Assembly (NCBI RefSeq): GCF_000247695.1
Contig: NW_004624734.1
Coordinates: 35,027,674 to 35,091,673 of the forward strand
DNA length: 64,000 bases
Source of the DNA: Heterocephalus glaber
Lineage: Eukaryota > Chordata > Mammalia > Rodentia > Bathyergidae
Direction: 5' to 3'
Positions 10,936-21,984 of this stretch are shown in pieces. Made by a program: the position numbers and the translations under genes. The notes beneath the pieces were generated by a model. The model ran no database searches. It was not told where the DNA came from and saw only the letters and a program-made list of their open reading frames with translations. The stretch's first letter is position 1. Each line of letters begins with the position of its first letter.

Positions 10936-11045
10936 TAGAATTTTAATCCTAGGAATAACTAATGTGATCTAATTTACATTTTAAAAGGTCACTTTGGCAA
11001 GTAACACTCTGAGAAACATTAGGAATATAAAATACCAAGAAATAC
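10936..11045 (-). repeat. L2 relic, antisense, part 2
   Basis: Resumes the L2 antisense order after the LTR: 'taatgtgatctaatttacat', 'tttaaaaggtcactttggc'. These correspond to the conserved 'gacatgatctgactt' and 'ttttaaaaggatcactctgg' blocks that follow the 'ttttattctgagtg' block in antisense L2. It joins with 10010-10430 to make one interrupted copy. Confidence 0.55.
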
Positions 11046-11389
11046 CAAGACTCCAAACAAAATGCTTGTCCAGATGGGTTATGTATGGGGCTGGATTGAA
11101 TGTTATCTTTCAAAAATGTACCATAGCAAATGTTTTCTCAACATGAAAGTTGAACTAAATAGTCTAAATATTCTAAATCCTTCGGAATACAGCAAGTTTC
11201 TTAGAGCCCTGAAAGCTTTCTTTTTCTTAAAGAAATCCCTTTGCAGACAGTGGCATTTCTGTAAAAATTAGTAAAGCTATGATGAAAGGTAAAACCAAGA
11301 CCCAAATTTAAACCCAAAGAATGAGAATCAGTGATTTTTTTCTGACTCTGGCCATGATCAGCAATGGCTATTGGTCTTGTTCACCTGGC
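11046..11389. other. no gene or repeat recognised
   Basis: AT-rich. A 69-codon open frame at 11062-11271 (plus) has no recognisable domain and is not supported as a gene. It may be diverged L1 sequence upstream of the ORF2 remnant that follows. Confidence 0.35.
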
Positions 11390-12350
11390 ATACAACTATA
11401 AAACTGGGCAAAACACAGTTGACAGAAATTGAAGAAAACCTAAATGAAGAGAAAGATACATAATATTCATGATTTGGAAGTGTAAGATTGTTAAAGTCAA
11501 TTTTCCTCAAATAGTCAGTTTTCCTCAAATTGAACTCTACATAGAATGCAATCCCAATAAAAATTTCACCAGGCATATTTTTCAGAAATTGATAAGTTCA
11601 TTCTAAAATTTATATAGAAATGCAGGAGTCTAGAATAGAACGATAATTTTTAAAAAGCACTGGAGAATTGTATTTAACATGCTTTCAGGACCTAGTGAAA
11701 TTTTATAAAAATCAAGTAGTACTGTGTTGGCATAAGGATAGATAAATATATCAATGGAACACAACAAAGATTCCAGAAACAGACTCACATTTATATATAG
11801 GCAATTGGTCAAAGTATTCAATAAGGAAAAATTAAATTTTCTGAGACAATGGTATTGGAACAATTAGATTTTCATGTGGAAAAATGTTTCTTGACCTGTA
11901 CTTTACATCATATACAAAAACCATTCTAGATAAATCATAAACCCAAATCACAAAACTTCTATAAGAAAACTTGGAAGAACATCTTCTTGACATGGGATAA
12001 CAAATCATTTTAGGCACAGAAAACAATAACCATAAGAAATTGAGATACTGAATTTTTTGTTTTGTTTTTCTTTAGGATCTCAACATGTATCTCAGATTGG
12101 CCTGTAAGTCCCCATTCCCCTGCCTCAGCCTCCTGAGTGCTGGGATTACAGGTCTGCACTACCTTACCCAGTGAGATACTGAATTTCATCAAAACAAAAA
12201 ATTTTGCTCATATAAAATACCATGATGACAATGAAAAAACAAGGTGCAGATTGGGACAAAATATTCACAACACATATATTTGATAAAGAACTTTTATACA
12301 CAATACATAAAGAGCTGCTGGAGCTCAATAATAAAGAGACAACTTGAGGT
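11390..12350 (+). pseudogene. Old L1 ORF2 remnant, sense strand
   Basis: Nucleotide blocks match the late part of L1 ORF2 in sense order: 'gaatgcaatcccaataaaaa', 'tctaaaatttatatagaaat', 'ttggcataaggatagataaa', 'atcaatggaacacaacaaag', 'actcacatttatatataggc', 'gaagaacatcttcttgacat', then 'cttttatacacaatacataa', 'gagctcaataataaagagac'. Many stops and indels make it non-functional. It is interrupted by a B1 SINE at 12056-12171. It lacks the cysteine-rich C-terminal end. Divergence suggests a much older copy than the L1 at 8.4-9.6 kb. Confidence 0.8.
12056..12171 (-). mobile_element. B1 SINE, antisense, with exact 15-bp duplication
   Basis: Antisense B1: a T-rich tail (ttgttttgtttttc), then 'tgcctcagcctcctgagtgc', 'tgggattacaggtctgcact'. 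The flanks are identical: tgagatactgaattt at 12041-12055 and again at 12172-12186. This is the hallmark of target-primed insertion by L1 machinery, here into an old L1 ORF2. The first part of the monomer is shortened. Confidence 0.92.
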
Positions 12351-12514
12351 TTTTAAATAAGACAGTATTTGTTAGGTTTCCTTAAAAATAGAAAAGTTTG
12401 CTTAGAATAGTGTTTTGATTTCTAAGGGATTTTATCTGACTTAGAGAGACTGGGGATTGAGGGATACCGAACCTGGGGCAGCCTAGCCCAGCTGACAGAG
12501 CTTACTTTATTTAC

Positions 12515-12665
12515 TCTGGTTTGGGTGCTGTGGTGAGCATTATCTCACCCCAGCTTCACAAGAGCCCTTGAAATAGGCATTATGAGCATCTCCACTTTAC
12601 AGCTGAGGAGACGGGGGCTTTCTGAGGAGAATTAACTTCCCAGTATCACCTAGATAGGAAGGTGG
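12515..12665 (-). repeat. MIR SINE, antisense
   Basis: Follows the antisense MIR order: 'gcattatctcaccccagctt', 'aggcattatgagcatctcca', 'ctttacagctgaggagacgg', then 'aacttcccagtatcaccta'. Diverged, with approximate ends. Confidence 0.7.
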
Positions 12666-14374
12666 AGATGGGAGTAGCCTAGGGGAGAAAAGAAGAACTG
12701 CACGCTGTGGACTGCAGAGGGCTGACGCTGGAGCATCACAACTGCCCTATCCTTGGCTCCAGGAGGTGTGGCAATGGTGGAGTCAGAGGGAGCTTTTCCT
12801 TGGCAGATGTTGGAAAATGAAGACTTATGGGTAGGGTGGAGGAGAGACTTAGGGGTGTTAAGAGGGGAAATTGCCTACACAAGTCCTTTCATGCTCTGGA
12901 GAAAACTGAGACAGCCATGGCAGCTGTGGTAGATCTGCCCCCTGGTAGAGCTGGGTCTCAGAAAGAACATCACCCAGCAAGAGAGTGTCTTTTGGAAAAA
13001 GCCCTCATGGACCTTGTGCCTGGCCTGAGCCTGGGCAGGTAAAGCTGCCCAGGGAGCTGAACCGGGCGAACTTGATTGTGCCAAGGAGGCCTCTGGGGAG
13101 CCCAGGCGCCAAGGGACTCAGAGATGGGATTTTACAGTTCAGAATAGGATAAATTTTCACATCTACTCCCTTGCAAAACAGAGCCATGTTACAATTAGGG
13201 CATGACATCCGGCCCAAAAGGGGAGGGAGATTCTACACTCGCCACTTAGGTTTTCGGGGCTGGCAGTTCAGCAGAGTCATTGCCACTTGGTAGCTTGAAT
13301 TAGCTTATCTCTTCAGTTACTTTATCTCTTGATTACCAGTGACCATCTGCACACTGCTTGTGGTAGAATATCCACCTTTTCCCTAGTTGATATTCAGTGT
13401 CTATAGAATTCTAGGGAGTTGACACAATGCTGCTGGACATTGGAGAGGACCCCATGAGCCAAGGTACCTGGTAAAGCCCAGATTCCTCTATGTTCCCCTG
13501 AAGGTGATAGTGGGATGCCATGGGCCCATTAGGGGACCTCGCCGGGAAACATAGAGCAGAATCAGGGTCACCACAGCAGCTAATTCATACTATTTTCACC
13601 TATAAGATCCCCCTTCCCTGTCGTACAACAGGGAATGTGTCAAGAGGCAGCTGAGCTTCCTGTGATCCATGCTTTCCATGAAAGCAGGGACGTTCCCTCC
13701 TACTCTGTAAGCCTGTGCACAAAATGCCCTTTCTGGAACTGTATGGGAAATTTTCATACTCTGCTCCTTTGATATGTCTGGTACTATTCCTTTCTTTCCC
13801 TACCCATTTCTCACCAGGTCTTTCAGAGATACTATAATAGCTTGAAAAATGTTAGGAGCACCCTCCAGACCTGGGCCTGGCCTTGGGGGTCTCTGGGTTT
13901 GACACTAATGTCTTTTTCTTCCCTCTTTAAGCATGTCTGTTTCTCTGGCTCTGATTCCACTTGAGTGGGTACCAGCCTCCTCCTGGCAGCTGCTTTATAT
14001 TTAGGTTTGGCAGCAAATGAGCAGACTGTTGATGCAGAACAGCCCCCCTCTTAGGGGTGGTCCCACTTCATCTTCCTGACATTCGCGCTAACAGGGAGGC
14101 AGGTGGCTGTGTGATTTCTCCCAGAGGAAAAGATTGTCTCAACAGTCAGGAAGCCAAAGAATCATGGTCAGAGGTGAGGGGAGTGACTAAAAGCTAAAGG
14201 AATGGACAGCAAGATTAGAAAAAGGGAAAGTAAGAAGAGAAGCAACAGAGACTGTCTAAGCACAAACTACCCATCTCAAAATTAAAAGAAAAAGAACTAG
14301 AAGAAGAAGGAGAGGGAAGGAAAAAAATTCCTTGTGTCTTTTGTGTCTTCAGAAGCTGGGTTGTGATATAAATA
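12666..14374. other. no gene recognised, mixed unique sequence
   Basis: About 1.7 kb with moderately higher GC near 12.7-13.2 kb. Overlapping open frames on both strands at 12827-13217 have no recognisable domain, and no island of CpG sites is visible. A purine-rich patch lies at 14200-14330. Confidence 0.4.
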
Positions 14375-14850
14375 CAATCAATCATTCAAACTTAATTGAA
14401 TATCTATATAATATATATCTAGCACAGTCCCTGTTCTGAAGAGCCTATGTCCAGGAGAGGACACATATTTAAATTACAATTATGATGCAGGACCAAAGAG
14501 GCAAAGAGGAATTGCTCCAGGAACTGACATAAGAACTGGTCTGCAAGGACTGTACCAAGTTAAGAAAGAGTAAAAACAAAATTTTAGGTAGAGGAATTGG
14601 CATAAGCAAAGCATGGAGGCTGTAATAAGGAACAGGAGGGCAGCTTGTCATGGTTGAGTCTGTGGAGCACTGAGAGAGGAAGGGAAGAACAAGAACATGA
14701 GACTAGGGAGTCTGAGTGAGGGAAGCAATGTGTGTCATATGAAAGGATTGAGACTTTCTTTTGTAGGAAAGTTTGCAAGGAAAAGCAATGAGTAGACATG
14801 TTGTCGGTAACAATGTGGGTTGGTGGACTAAAGAAGGGAACAACATGATA
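14375..14850 (-). repeat. L2 relic, antisense
   Basis: Antisense L2 blocks: 'agtccctgttctgaagagcc', 'ggtagaggaattggcataag', 'caaagcatggaggctg', 'aaggattgagactttctttt', and 'aacaacatgatatatactag' in the usual order. No intact frame. Boundaries are approximate. Confidence 0.55.
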
Positions 14851-15471
14851 TATACTAGCCCTTCACAGAGTAAATTTCTTATTCTAAACAAAAACAGGGA
14901 CAGGGACTCTGGACTGGAGAGAATCAATCCTGGATATTTCATTGAGCTAGAATCACCAGAATTTATTTTCCAACTGGCTGGATGAGTTGTGAGGGAGGGA
15001 GAAGAAAGGGTTATTTCAAGATTCCAGCCTTAGGCTCTCGAGTAGACCTTGTGCTATGAATTAATGTCTGAATACACAGAGAGGAGTAAGTGGTTGGGAA
15101 CTTCATAAGTTCACTTTTGCCCATGAGAAACTAGCTCAGGAATTACAGTTCCAGAGTTACAAAGCTTTCCAATTATAAAGGATAAAAAACACTCTACTCC
15201 AATTTCTGTCACATTTTCTATTAGCTTCTACACAAGAGCAAATGGAAGAAAAGGCAAATGTGAATGTTGTTTTTATCTAAGTAATTTATTTGCCTAGTTG
15301 TTGAGAAAACACATGATTCAAAGTTTCTCAAAGCTTATAAGAAATCATTGCACCCTTGCTACATGAACATAGTTCCTTAGCTTTTTCCTCTTTTTTCTAC
15401 ATCACCTCCCTAACTCCACTAAAGCCAGGAGGGACTACAAAAGGGAAGGAAAGGAGGAATATACTGCTATA

Positions 15472-15835
15472 TTAGTCCCCTTTCTGTTGCTGGGATAAAA
15501 TATGGAATACCCAACTTAAAGGAGAAAAGTATTATTTTAGCTCAGTTTCAAAGGTTTCAGTCCATGGTTGGCTAGCTCCGAGACAGAAACACCATGGAGG
15601 AGGGCTGTGGCGGAGGAAAGCTGTTCACTTCATGGCATTCAGGAAGTAGAGATTATGGAAAGAGCCAAAGAGGAAGAGGTCAGAGACCAGATAGAGTCCC
15701 CGTGAACCACCCAGACTCAGGCAGACGTGTGCTTTACTAATCTCCTAGGCCTCTCTCAAGCCAATTTATTTGATAATCAAGATTAAGCATCACAACTGCT
15801 AAGTCCTCACAGAGGAACAGTTAGGCAATTCGCCT
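15472..15835 (-). mobile_element. MaLR-type LTR, antisense (rodent class)
   Basis: Begins 'ttagtcccctttctgttgct' and continues 'gggataaaatatggaatacc', 'tttcagtccatggttggct', 'ctgttcacttcatggcattc'. This is the antisense pattern of rodent MaLR LTRs, whose ends read 'ttagt-cctttctgttgctg-ga-aaaata'. Similar copies occur at 27.2, 36.2 and 52.3 kb in this window, which supports a dispersed family. The right end is fuzzy. Confidence 0.65.
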
Positions 15836-17540
15836 ACAAAATAGGAAGAAGAGTCCCTTTGGAGACTGTTTCTCTTATGGCCATCAGCAGGATAAAGCAA
15901 AGATCCTCCAAGTTTAAGATATTTATCTCAGGAAGGTATTTTCCTTTTCAGGGCTTTAGAAACTAGGCAGCAACAGAATAATTTCAACTGTACTCTGATG
16001 CTGCTGGAGTCAGTTTCACTCTTGAGACATCCCCTCCCATTCCCATGGAGTCTTTGACTGGAGTAGGCTGCTTTGGGTCTAGATCAAGGAAATAAGACTA
16101 CAGATGGAAAATTATGTATTGCTAGTCTCTTCCTTCAGACCAAGGCCTCAATCTGTTCATGCTAATTTATGCTGATCTTTAATGGAAGCATGTCTGCACC
16201 TAGTAGACTCATCTCCTTACCTATACTGACACCAAATGGGTGACAAATGACAACTCCTACAACCAAGGAAAGGTGAATTTAATGTTGTAAATATAATTCT
16301 TTTGAAATATGAATGGATGGTCTTTCTCCCATCTCCTATCACACAATGGACTCTACCTCATCCTACATTTGGGCCGCGGGACATTTAACACCCATTTTCT
16401 TGGGAAAGATATAATAGCAGAAAACAATAAAGGAGGAAAACAACAGCAACAACAACCAAGGAGTCTTCCAGATTTTTAAATTTTAAAAAACAAGGCCTTA
16501 GGAAATAAGATAGGGTTCATATCAGAAGTGAAAAATATAACAAATTTCCTTGAGCTGAGTTGGGTGGGGGACATGCAAGAAAGGATAAGGATGTGAGTAA
16601 ATTGTGGATATATATTTATGGGTAGATTCCTTAAGAAAGGGGGAAATGAGAGGGTGAGTTGAGATGTGGTTGTTCAAAGAAATAGGGGCTTTGCCCAGTC
16701 CACTAAAATTTAGAGAGAGCAGAAATATAAGATAGTGATGTTTTAAGTTTAACTCGTTTTAAATCCCCCCTCCATTCTCAGAAAATATGAGTCCACCCTC
16801 TTAGTCTTTTCACTCTGAGATCAGCTCATTTCTGCAGGACTGACCCCTTGCCATAAACACCAGCCAGGAAGAAGAGAGGACTGAAATGGGAGAGCCAAAG
16901 CAAGGAGGCAGAGCTTGCCATGCCTCAGACCTGTGTCTTTTTCCTCCCATTCTTTCCTCACAATCAGTTACCTGCATTGATTGGTGGGTATGTCTAGTGT
17001 TGCTTGCCAACCTTGCTATTTATAAATCTGTGCTCAGATATTCCAGATTCTGTCACCATAATTGACCCTGGAAGCTTCCTCTAGGTAGCTAGATAACTAA
17101 CTGTGCTGGGATGCATGCTGACTCTAAGCTCACCTCCCTGTAGGACTAGTGGCTTCCTTATCCCAGAAGTTTCTGTAATTTTACAAGAGCCTCCAAGGTT
17201 TCAGGTGCTGGGAAGTTGAATTCCTACACAACTTTAAACAACTGCACCCTAAACCCAGACTGCCTGTTTGTTCCCCCAATTAACAAGGTCACTTCTCTCT
17301 CTTGATCTATGAAAAGGCTAAAATGAGCAAAGGAACAAGGTGCCCTGGCACCAACACATCTCTCATGTATTGATGGCTGATAGAAACTTGCTGTCTCATG
17401 TTTTTACCCAAAGCTCTTCAATTTCCTCTAAAAAACATTCCAATATCAAGTGATGTTGAGCAGTTTGTCCCAAAGCCAATGTATAGGAATGACCCAGATG
17501 GAACTCAACTGGCAGGCAACACGCTTAGCAAATTAAGTCA
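15836..17540. other. no gene recognised, unique sequence
   Basis: About 1.7 kb with no repeat or exon I can name. Short open frames such as 16810-17010 (minus) lack support. Confidence 0.4.
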
Positions 17541-17610
17541 GCTGGGGGATGTAGCTCAGCAGTAGAGCAATTGCCTAGCATATGTGAAGCCTGAGTTCCA
17601 TCCCCAGCAC
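17541..17610 (+). mobile_element. ID SINE
   Basis: The body reads 'gctgggggatgtagctcagc', then 'agtagagcaattgcctagca', and closes with 'gagttccatccccagcac'. The A box (tagctcagcagtaga) and the B box region (gagttccatcc) are recognisable. It closely follows tRNA-like ID consensus. A very long purine tail follows. No clear target duplication was seen. Confidence 0.9.
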
Positions 17611-17689
17611 AAAAGAAGGAAGGAAAGAAGGAAGGAAGGGAGGGAGGGAGGGGGAGGGGAGGGAAGGGGAGGGAGAGAGATAGAGAGAG

Positions 17690-17740
<51 letters not shown>

Positions 17741-17757
17741 AAAAGAAAGAAAGAAAA
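17611..17757 (+). repeat. (GAAG/GGGA/AAAG)n purine tail of the ID element
   Basis: The A-rich tail of the adjacent ID has expanded into about 147 bases of pure A/G, broken only by a single 'ata': a GAAG/GGAG part (17614-17680) then a regular AAAG array (17690-17755). Such mirror-symmetric polypurine runs are highly mutable and can form triplex structures in vitro. Confidence 0.95.
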
Positions 17758-17761
17758 TAGC

Positions 17762-17970
17762 ATAGCACAGGCATTGAGCCTGTATTTCCATGCTGGTTCT
17801 GCTCTTTATTAGCTGTTTAATATTGGGCAAATTTATACCCCAGTTTCCATTTCTGCTTCTGTAAAATGAGCAAAGTTGATACCAGATTCAACAGGACTCT
17901 ATGATGACGATCACATGAGGTAATGCTCCTAGTGTGCTTGGCACTATAAGCAACATCCTCGTGGTTATTA
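17762..17970 (+). repeat. MIR SINE, sense
   Basis: Sense MIR order: 'gctggttctgctctttatta', 'gctgtttaatattgggcaaa', 'ccagtttccatttctgcttc', 'tgtaaaatgagcaaagttga', then 'catgaggtaatgctcctagt'. Nearly the full core is present. Confidence 0.75.
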
Positions 17971-18309
17971 AGGAATAAATGCTGAGGAAGCATCTTCACT
18001 CCATCCACAGTTCCACCATTTCCTAGGGAGTCATGCCATTCCTCAGCACTGATCAATTTGTACCATTCGATTTGTAAAATCACTGAAATGTCCTTATGAT
18101 GATTCACTTTATCCCATTATAAAATTATACACTTTGAGGAACTGGGCCAGACTGGGGAATTTATCCCTCACCTTGGTAATTTTGCCCAAACAGAACCCAA
18201 CCAGACCCTGAAAGAAAGTGACATGGGTCTATGAGCAGTCACAATGGATATTACAAAGTCTAATCATCATAGCTCATGTGATGGGGAACAAAAGTTCCCT
18301 GGGCTTGGA

Positions 18310-18510
18310 AGAAAAGGTCTTTGGTTTTGAAATTAAAGACAAATACAAATTCTAGTTCTTTCCATTACGATTTGTGTGACCTTGCAAAACCTTCTCACCT
18401 TTTTGAGGCTCAGAGTCTTAAATTTAAACTTGAGAAGCAGGGTATGTGAAGGTTGAAGATAGTATCCCCAGCTCATAGTAGCTCCATAATAACCAGGACT
18501 GTTATTATTT
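18310..18510 (+). repeat. MIR SINE, sense
   Basis: Sense MIR blocks: 'aattctagttctttccatta', 'cgatttgtgtgaccttgcaa', 'ccttctcacctttttgaggc', later 'agctcatagtagctccataa'. Diverged but ordered. Confidence 0.65.
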
Positions 18511-18655
18511 CTGTATAGTCCAGGCTTCTCCATCCCATATTTGGAGCCTGGTTGATGCCAATGGTCAGCAACGCAGGTGTACAATTGTAAGGAAGCTTGC
18601 TTTCCTAATCATTAAAACAGCAAGTTCATGCGGCTGGGAGGAAGCTGCCAGGCAG

Positions 18656-18843
18656 CAGTGGTCTCAGCCCTGACTGCACATCAGAAACACCTGGGGAGCT
18701 CTTAAACCTCCAGTGCCCAGAACACAATTGGGTCAAGGCTCTGGGGAGGAAGCGGGCTGGGCTCAACATCAGCATTTGTGATGCTCCCTGGGTGATACCA
18801 GTGTGATATCAGTGTGCCCTCAAGGTTCACAGCCACTGAGCAG
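18656..18843 (+). mobile_element. hAT-Charlie-type MITE with terminal inverted repeats
   Basis: Starts 'cagtggtctcagccctgact' and ends 'aggttcacagccactg', so cagtgg-tct at one end mirrors the ccactg at the other. Inside are 'aacacctggggagctcttaa' and 'atcagcatttgtgatgctcc', typical of MER5-group non-autonomous hAT elements. No coding capacity. Confidence 0.7.
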
Positions 18844-18849
18844 CTTCTC

Positions 18850-18972
18850 CAATATTGATATGCATATGTAACACCTAGGAGACTGATTAAAATGCAGAAT
18901 ATGATTGAGAAGGCCTGGAATGGGGCCTGGATTCTGAATTTCTAATAAACTTCCAGGTGATGTGAGGGCTAA
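18850..18972 (+). mobile_element. Second hAT-Charlie-type fragment
   Basis: Contains 'aacacctaggagactgatta', 'aaatgcagaat', 'attctgaatttctaataaac' and 'ttccaggtgatgtgag', the same block order as the MER5-like copy at 5.5 kb. It directly follows another hAT fossil, so the two may be separate insertions close together. Confidence 0.6.
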
Positions 18973-19251
18973 AGGAAGACTTGCTTTCATTATCAAGATA
19001 TAACAGCCAAGAGCCTGGTGTTTTGGAAAAAGACAGAAAAACTAGAAAATACAGTCTTGAGCTCCAAAAGCTGCATGGCCTGGGGATCATTTAAAGAAGA
19101 GTCATGAAACTCTGTATTTATAAATTCTCCTTAGTAGTGTTACTGTGTTACAACAAAGCCCAAGTTGATGGTCATGATTATGACTCTGAGTCTGAGAAAA
19201 AGTTACACTTCTAATGTGCCATAGCATTTGTTTAACAGGACCAGAATTTCT

Positions 19252-19590
19252 GTTTGCTTAGCCAGTTTGGGCTGCTATAAGGAAGTACCATGGACAAGGT
19301 AGCTTATGAATGCCAAAAACTTATTTATCAAAGTTGTGGAGGCCAAAGTCTGAGATCAGGGTGCCAGAGTAGTCAGATTCTGATGATGGCCTTTTTCTGG
19401 GTTATAGTCTGCTACATGGTAGAAAGAGAGATCTCTTGTCTTCCATTCATAAGGACACTAATCCCATTCATAAGTGTACTACTCTGATGATCTAATTAGC
19501 TCTCCAAAACCCCATTTTCTAATATCATAACTTTGGGGGTTAGGATTCCAATATGAAGATACAAACATTTAGCCCATTACAGTATTACAC
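19252..19590 (-). mobile_element. MaLR/MLT1-type LTR, antisense
   Basis: Antisense LTR end 'agtttgggctgctataagga' with 'gttgtggaggccaaagtctg' and 'agatcagggtgccagagtag', then 'aaggacactaatcccattca' and 'tttgggggttaggattccaa', closing near 'aaacatttagcccattacag'. This is the full-length layout of a MaLR solo LTR read backwards. Confidence 0.75.
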
Positions 19591-19789
19591 GTTTTGAAGG
19601 CTCTTAGAAGAAAACTTTTCTCCAACTGTTAGAGATAAGTTATAGAAAAATCTTCCCGTGAGCAATGACCAAGGTCTTGTTCATGCCAATTACTGTGTTT
19701 ACCATTCATTTGTCACTCAAGTGCTCCTAATTCATCAACCCTCATCAACCTGAGATAGACATTATTATTGTTCCCAATTATTCACTCTC

Positions 19790-20075
19790 ATTTCCCTATA
19801 AAATGATTATGGTTTTCACCCCATTGATGCAGGGATTGGTCATGTGACTTTTTTGACCAATAGAGTCCGCTTTCAAGCAAAAGTGTCAAGAGCCATCACA
19901 TGTTTCCTTTGTTGCTCTTTTCCCTCTGCCACCAGGCTCAGGTAGGACCTGCTCCTTCATCCTGGCTTCCAGAATGAAGAAGACGCAGCAAGGCTTATAA
20001 AACTGACATGACATAACATTGTTGTTATAAGCCATTGAGATGTTAGGGATATTGGTTACTAATGAAAACTGAGCT
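19790..20075 (+). mobile_element. MaLR/MLT1-type LTR, sense, diverged
   Basis: Blocks 'ggattggtcatgtgactttt', 'tgaccaatagagtccgcttt', 'tgttgctcttttccctctgc' and the LTR 3' end 'gttataagccattgagatgt' followed by a 'ggttactaatgaaaactgag' close fit the sense order of MLT1-group LTRs. No internal region adjoins. Confidence 0.6.
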
Positions 20076-21885
20076 ATTCATAATGGAGATAGGACTGCAG
20101 AACAGAGAAGTGCCCCACCTCGTAGGGGATGAAACAGACATGATAGTCTCCAGTAGTAGAAATGACTCAGCATATGCATGGAAATCCAGGAGAATCCTTT
20201 ATATACATATGGACAATGAGAGTGCAGATGCCTCCTATTAAATCTAGGGAGATTTCTTGCAGAAAATATTCTCTTTGAAATGAAGGAAGGACATGGCAGG
20301 GCAGTAAGTGAAAACATGAGGACAGGTTTGGAAAGTGATTGATTCAGTGAATTGTTCTAAGAGATGATGAGACTTGGGTGTATGGTAGATTTGAACTCCA
20401 ACTTTAGAGTTAAATTAAGAAAGAGGGTGGAAGGGGAACATGAAGTGACAGGTTTGTTTCCTCTGGGAACACCACATTTTCAAGGTGTTTTTCTTTTCTG
20501 GTCCCTGTGGAGAAATCATTTGAGGCTACTTTCAGTTCTTCTTCTTTAGTCCCAGTTGAGGAACACAGGGTTGTGATTGGCCAGAGTCCAGGGTACTGCT
20601 TTGGCTTTTCTTTCTCTGACTCCATTTTCTCTGATACTGATGCATGTGACTTGGGGAATAACAATGTCAATTAGTTTTCTAGCCTAAGAAAAACAAAGCA
20701 CCCAGTTTACTCAAGGTCTTCCTGGGTCCTAGGTAAAAGCCCCAGGTGTCATGAAGTACCACTCTTCTTGGCCAGCCATTGCCCAGTGCTTATATCTCCC
20801 TTAGGGTTCACCTACAGGAAGAAGTAATTATTACGTGGGTTTCCAGTCTTCCTAGGTCCTCTGGCCAAAGCTCTATCTTTAACATCAGTTCAATACCAAA
20901 TCTCTGACTTATAAGACTTCCTATCTTACGAATGTCTACTGTCCCTGTAACTATGAACTGACACTCAGGGATATTTTCAGCCAAAGTCAAGTCTTAATCA
21001 CATGTGCATCTTTTCAGAGCACCTTGACATGCTGTAATTGTGCCAATGGAGAGATTATTCTCTAAACCCTCCTCATCCATTTATCAGAATCCAAACGGGA
21101 ACAAAAGATCTGAAAATAGTTGAATATAGCTCAGCTCTTCTGGACATTAAAATAGTGATACTGAAGCAGATGTGAAGTACAAGAGGGGACAGGAAAAGGT
21201 CAAGTAGGAGAAAAAGGAAAGTCTTAAATGAGAAAGATCAGGTAGGGGCCCAATGAACTTACTGTCTTCCTCTACTTCTTTAATCTCATCGCTCCTTCAT
21301 TTGCTGAAGCAGTCACTTTGGGGTTGGTACAATGTTTGGCTGAGAAGAATATTTCTTTGTGTTGCAAACTAACAAGGAAAATCCTGGAAAATCATTTTTC
21401 TAGCTTTTCTCTGCATGTAAAATCCATTTTAAAGCTTGAGGCCGTATCTCTACTCTAGAGGAAAAGAAAGTATTTACAAAGAAAACTGAAGAATGTCCTC
21501 ACACATACACACAAAACAGAAGGCCAATTAAAGTCCTTAATAGGAGAGAGTTTTGTGAGCTTGTTTCTGTCAGAAAAAATAAAGCCTGGCCATGAACCAG
21601 CTCCCTTTAGACAAGGAAGCAAACTTGAGTCATAGGGATAAGAAAACTGAAAAGCCCAGGAATGTAACATCCTCTGGCTTTGTTCTCTGCCATCCTTCTT
21701 CTAACCTCAGTCATGAGGGTGTCAGATAGAATGGCCCCAGGAAGCAGACTTTCCCTGGCACCGGCAAAGACATTTGAAGACCTAGAGCAATTAAAAAGAG
21801 AAGGCACAGCCTAATTCTGTCCTCATTTATAGAAACCCTTACTCCTTCCCACCTCTGGATTCCTCATCCTTTTTCTATTTTCATT
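20076..21885. other. no gene recognised, unique sequence
   Basis: About 1.8 kb with no repeat or exon I can name. Open frames such as 20410-20670 (minus) have no domain. An NF-E2-like site lies at 20162-20172. Confidence 0.4.
20162..20172 (+). promoter_or_regulatory. NF-E2-like site (AP-1 core with GCA)
   Basis: atgactcagca is an exact match to the asymmetric NF-E2 consensus: a TGACTCA core with a GCA arm on one side. Single sites of this length occur by chance in a window of this size, so function is not implied. Confidence 0.25.
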
Positions 21886-21984
21886 TTGTTTCGTTTTGTT
21901 TTGTTTTTTGGTACTGGGGATAGAACTCGGGTCCTTGCACTTGTGAGGCAGGCGGAGGAACCAATGAGCTAAATCCCCAGCCCA
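21886..21984 (-). mobile_element. ID SINE, antisense
   Basis: A T-rich tail (tttcgttttgttttgtttttt) leads into 'ggtactggggatagaactcg', 'ggtccttgcacttgtgaggc' and the antisense head 'gagctaaatccccagccc'. The same subfamily is present at 35.4, 51.1, 53.2 and 54.7 kb. No convincing target duplication. Confidence 0.88.

Noticed and set aside
17541..17610. A tRNA gene, because of good A and B box matches
   Set aside because: The body lacks a cloverleaf, ends in a SINE-type tail, and several similar copies exist in the window. It is an ID SINE.
17525..17830. Minus-strand frames full of Phe, Leu and Ser runs
   Set aside because: They translate the AAAG array behind the ID element.
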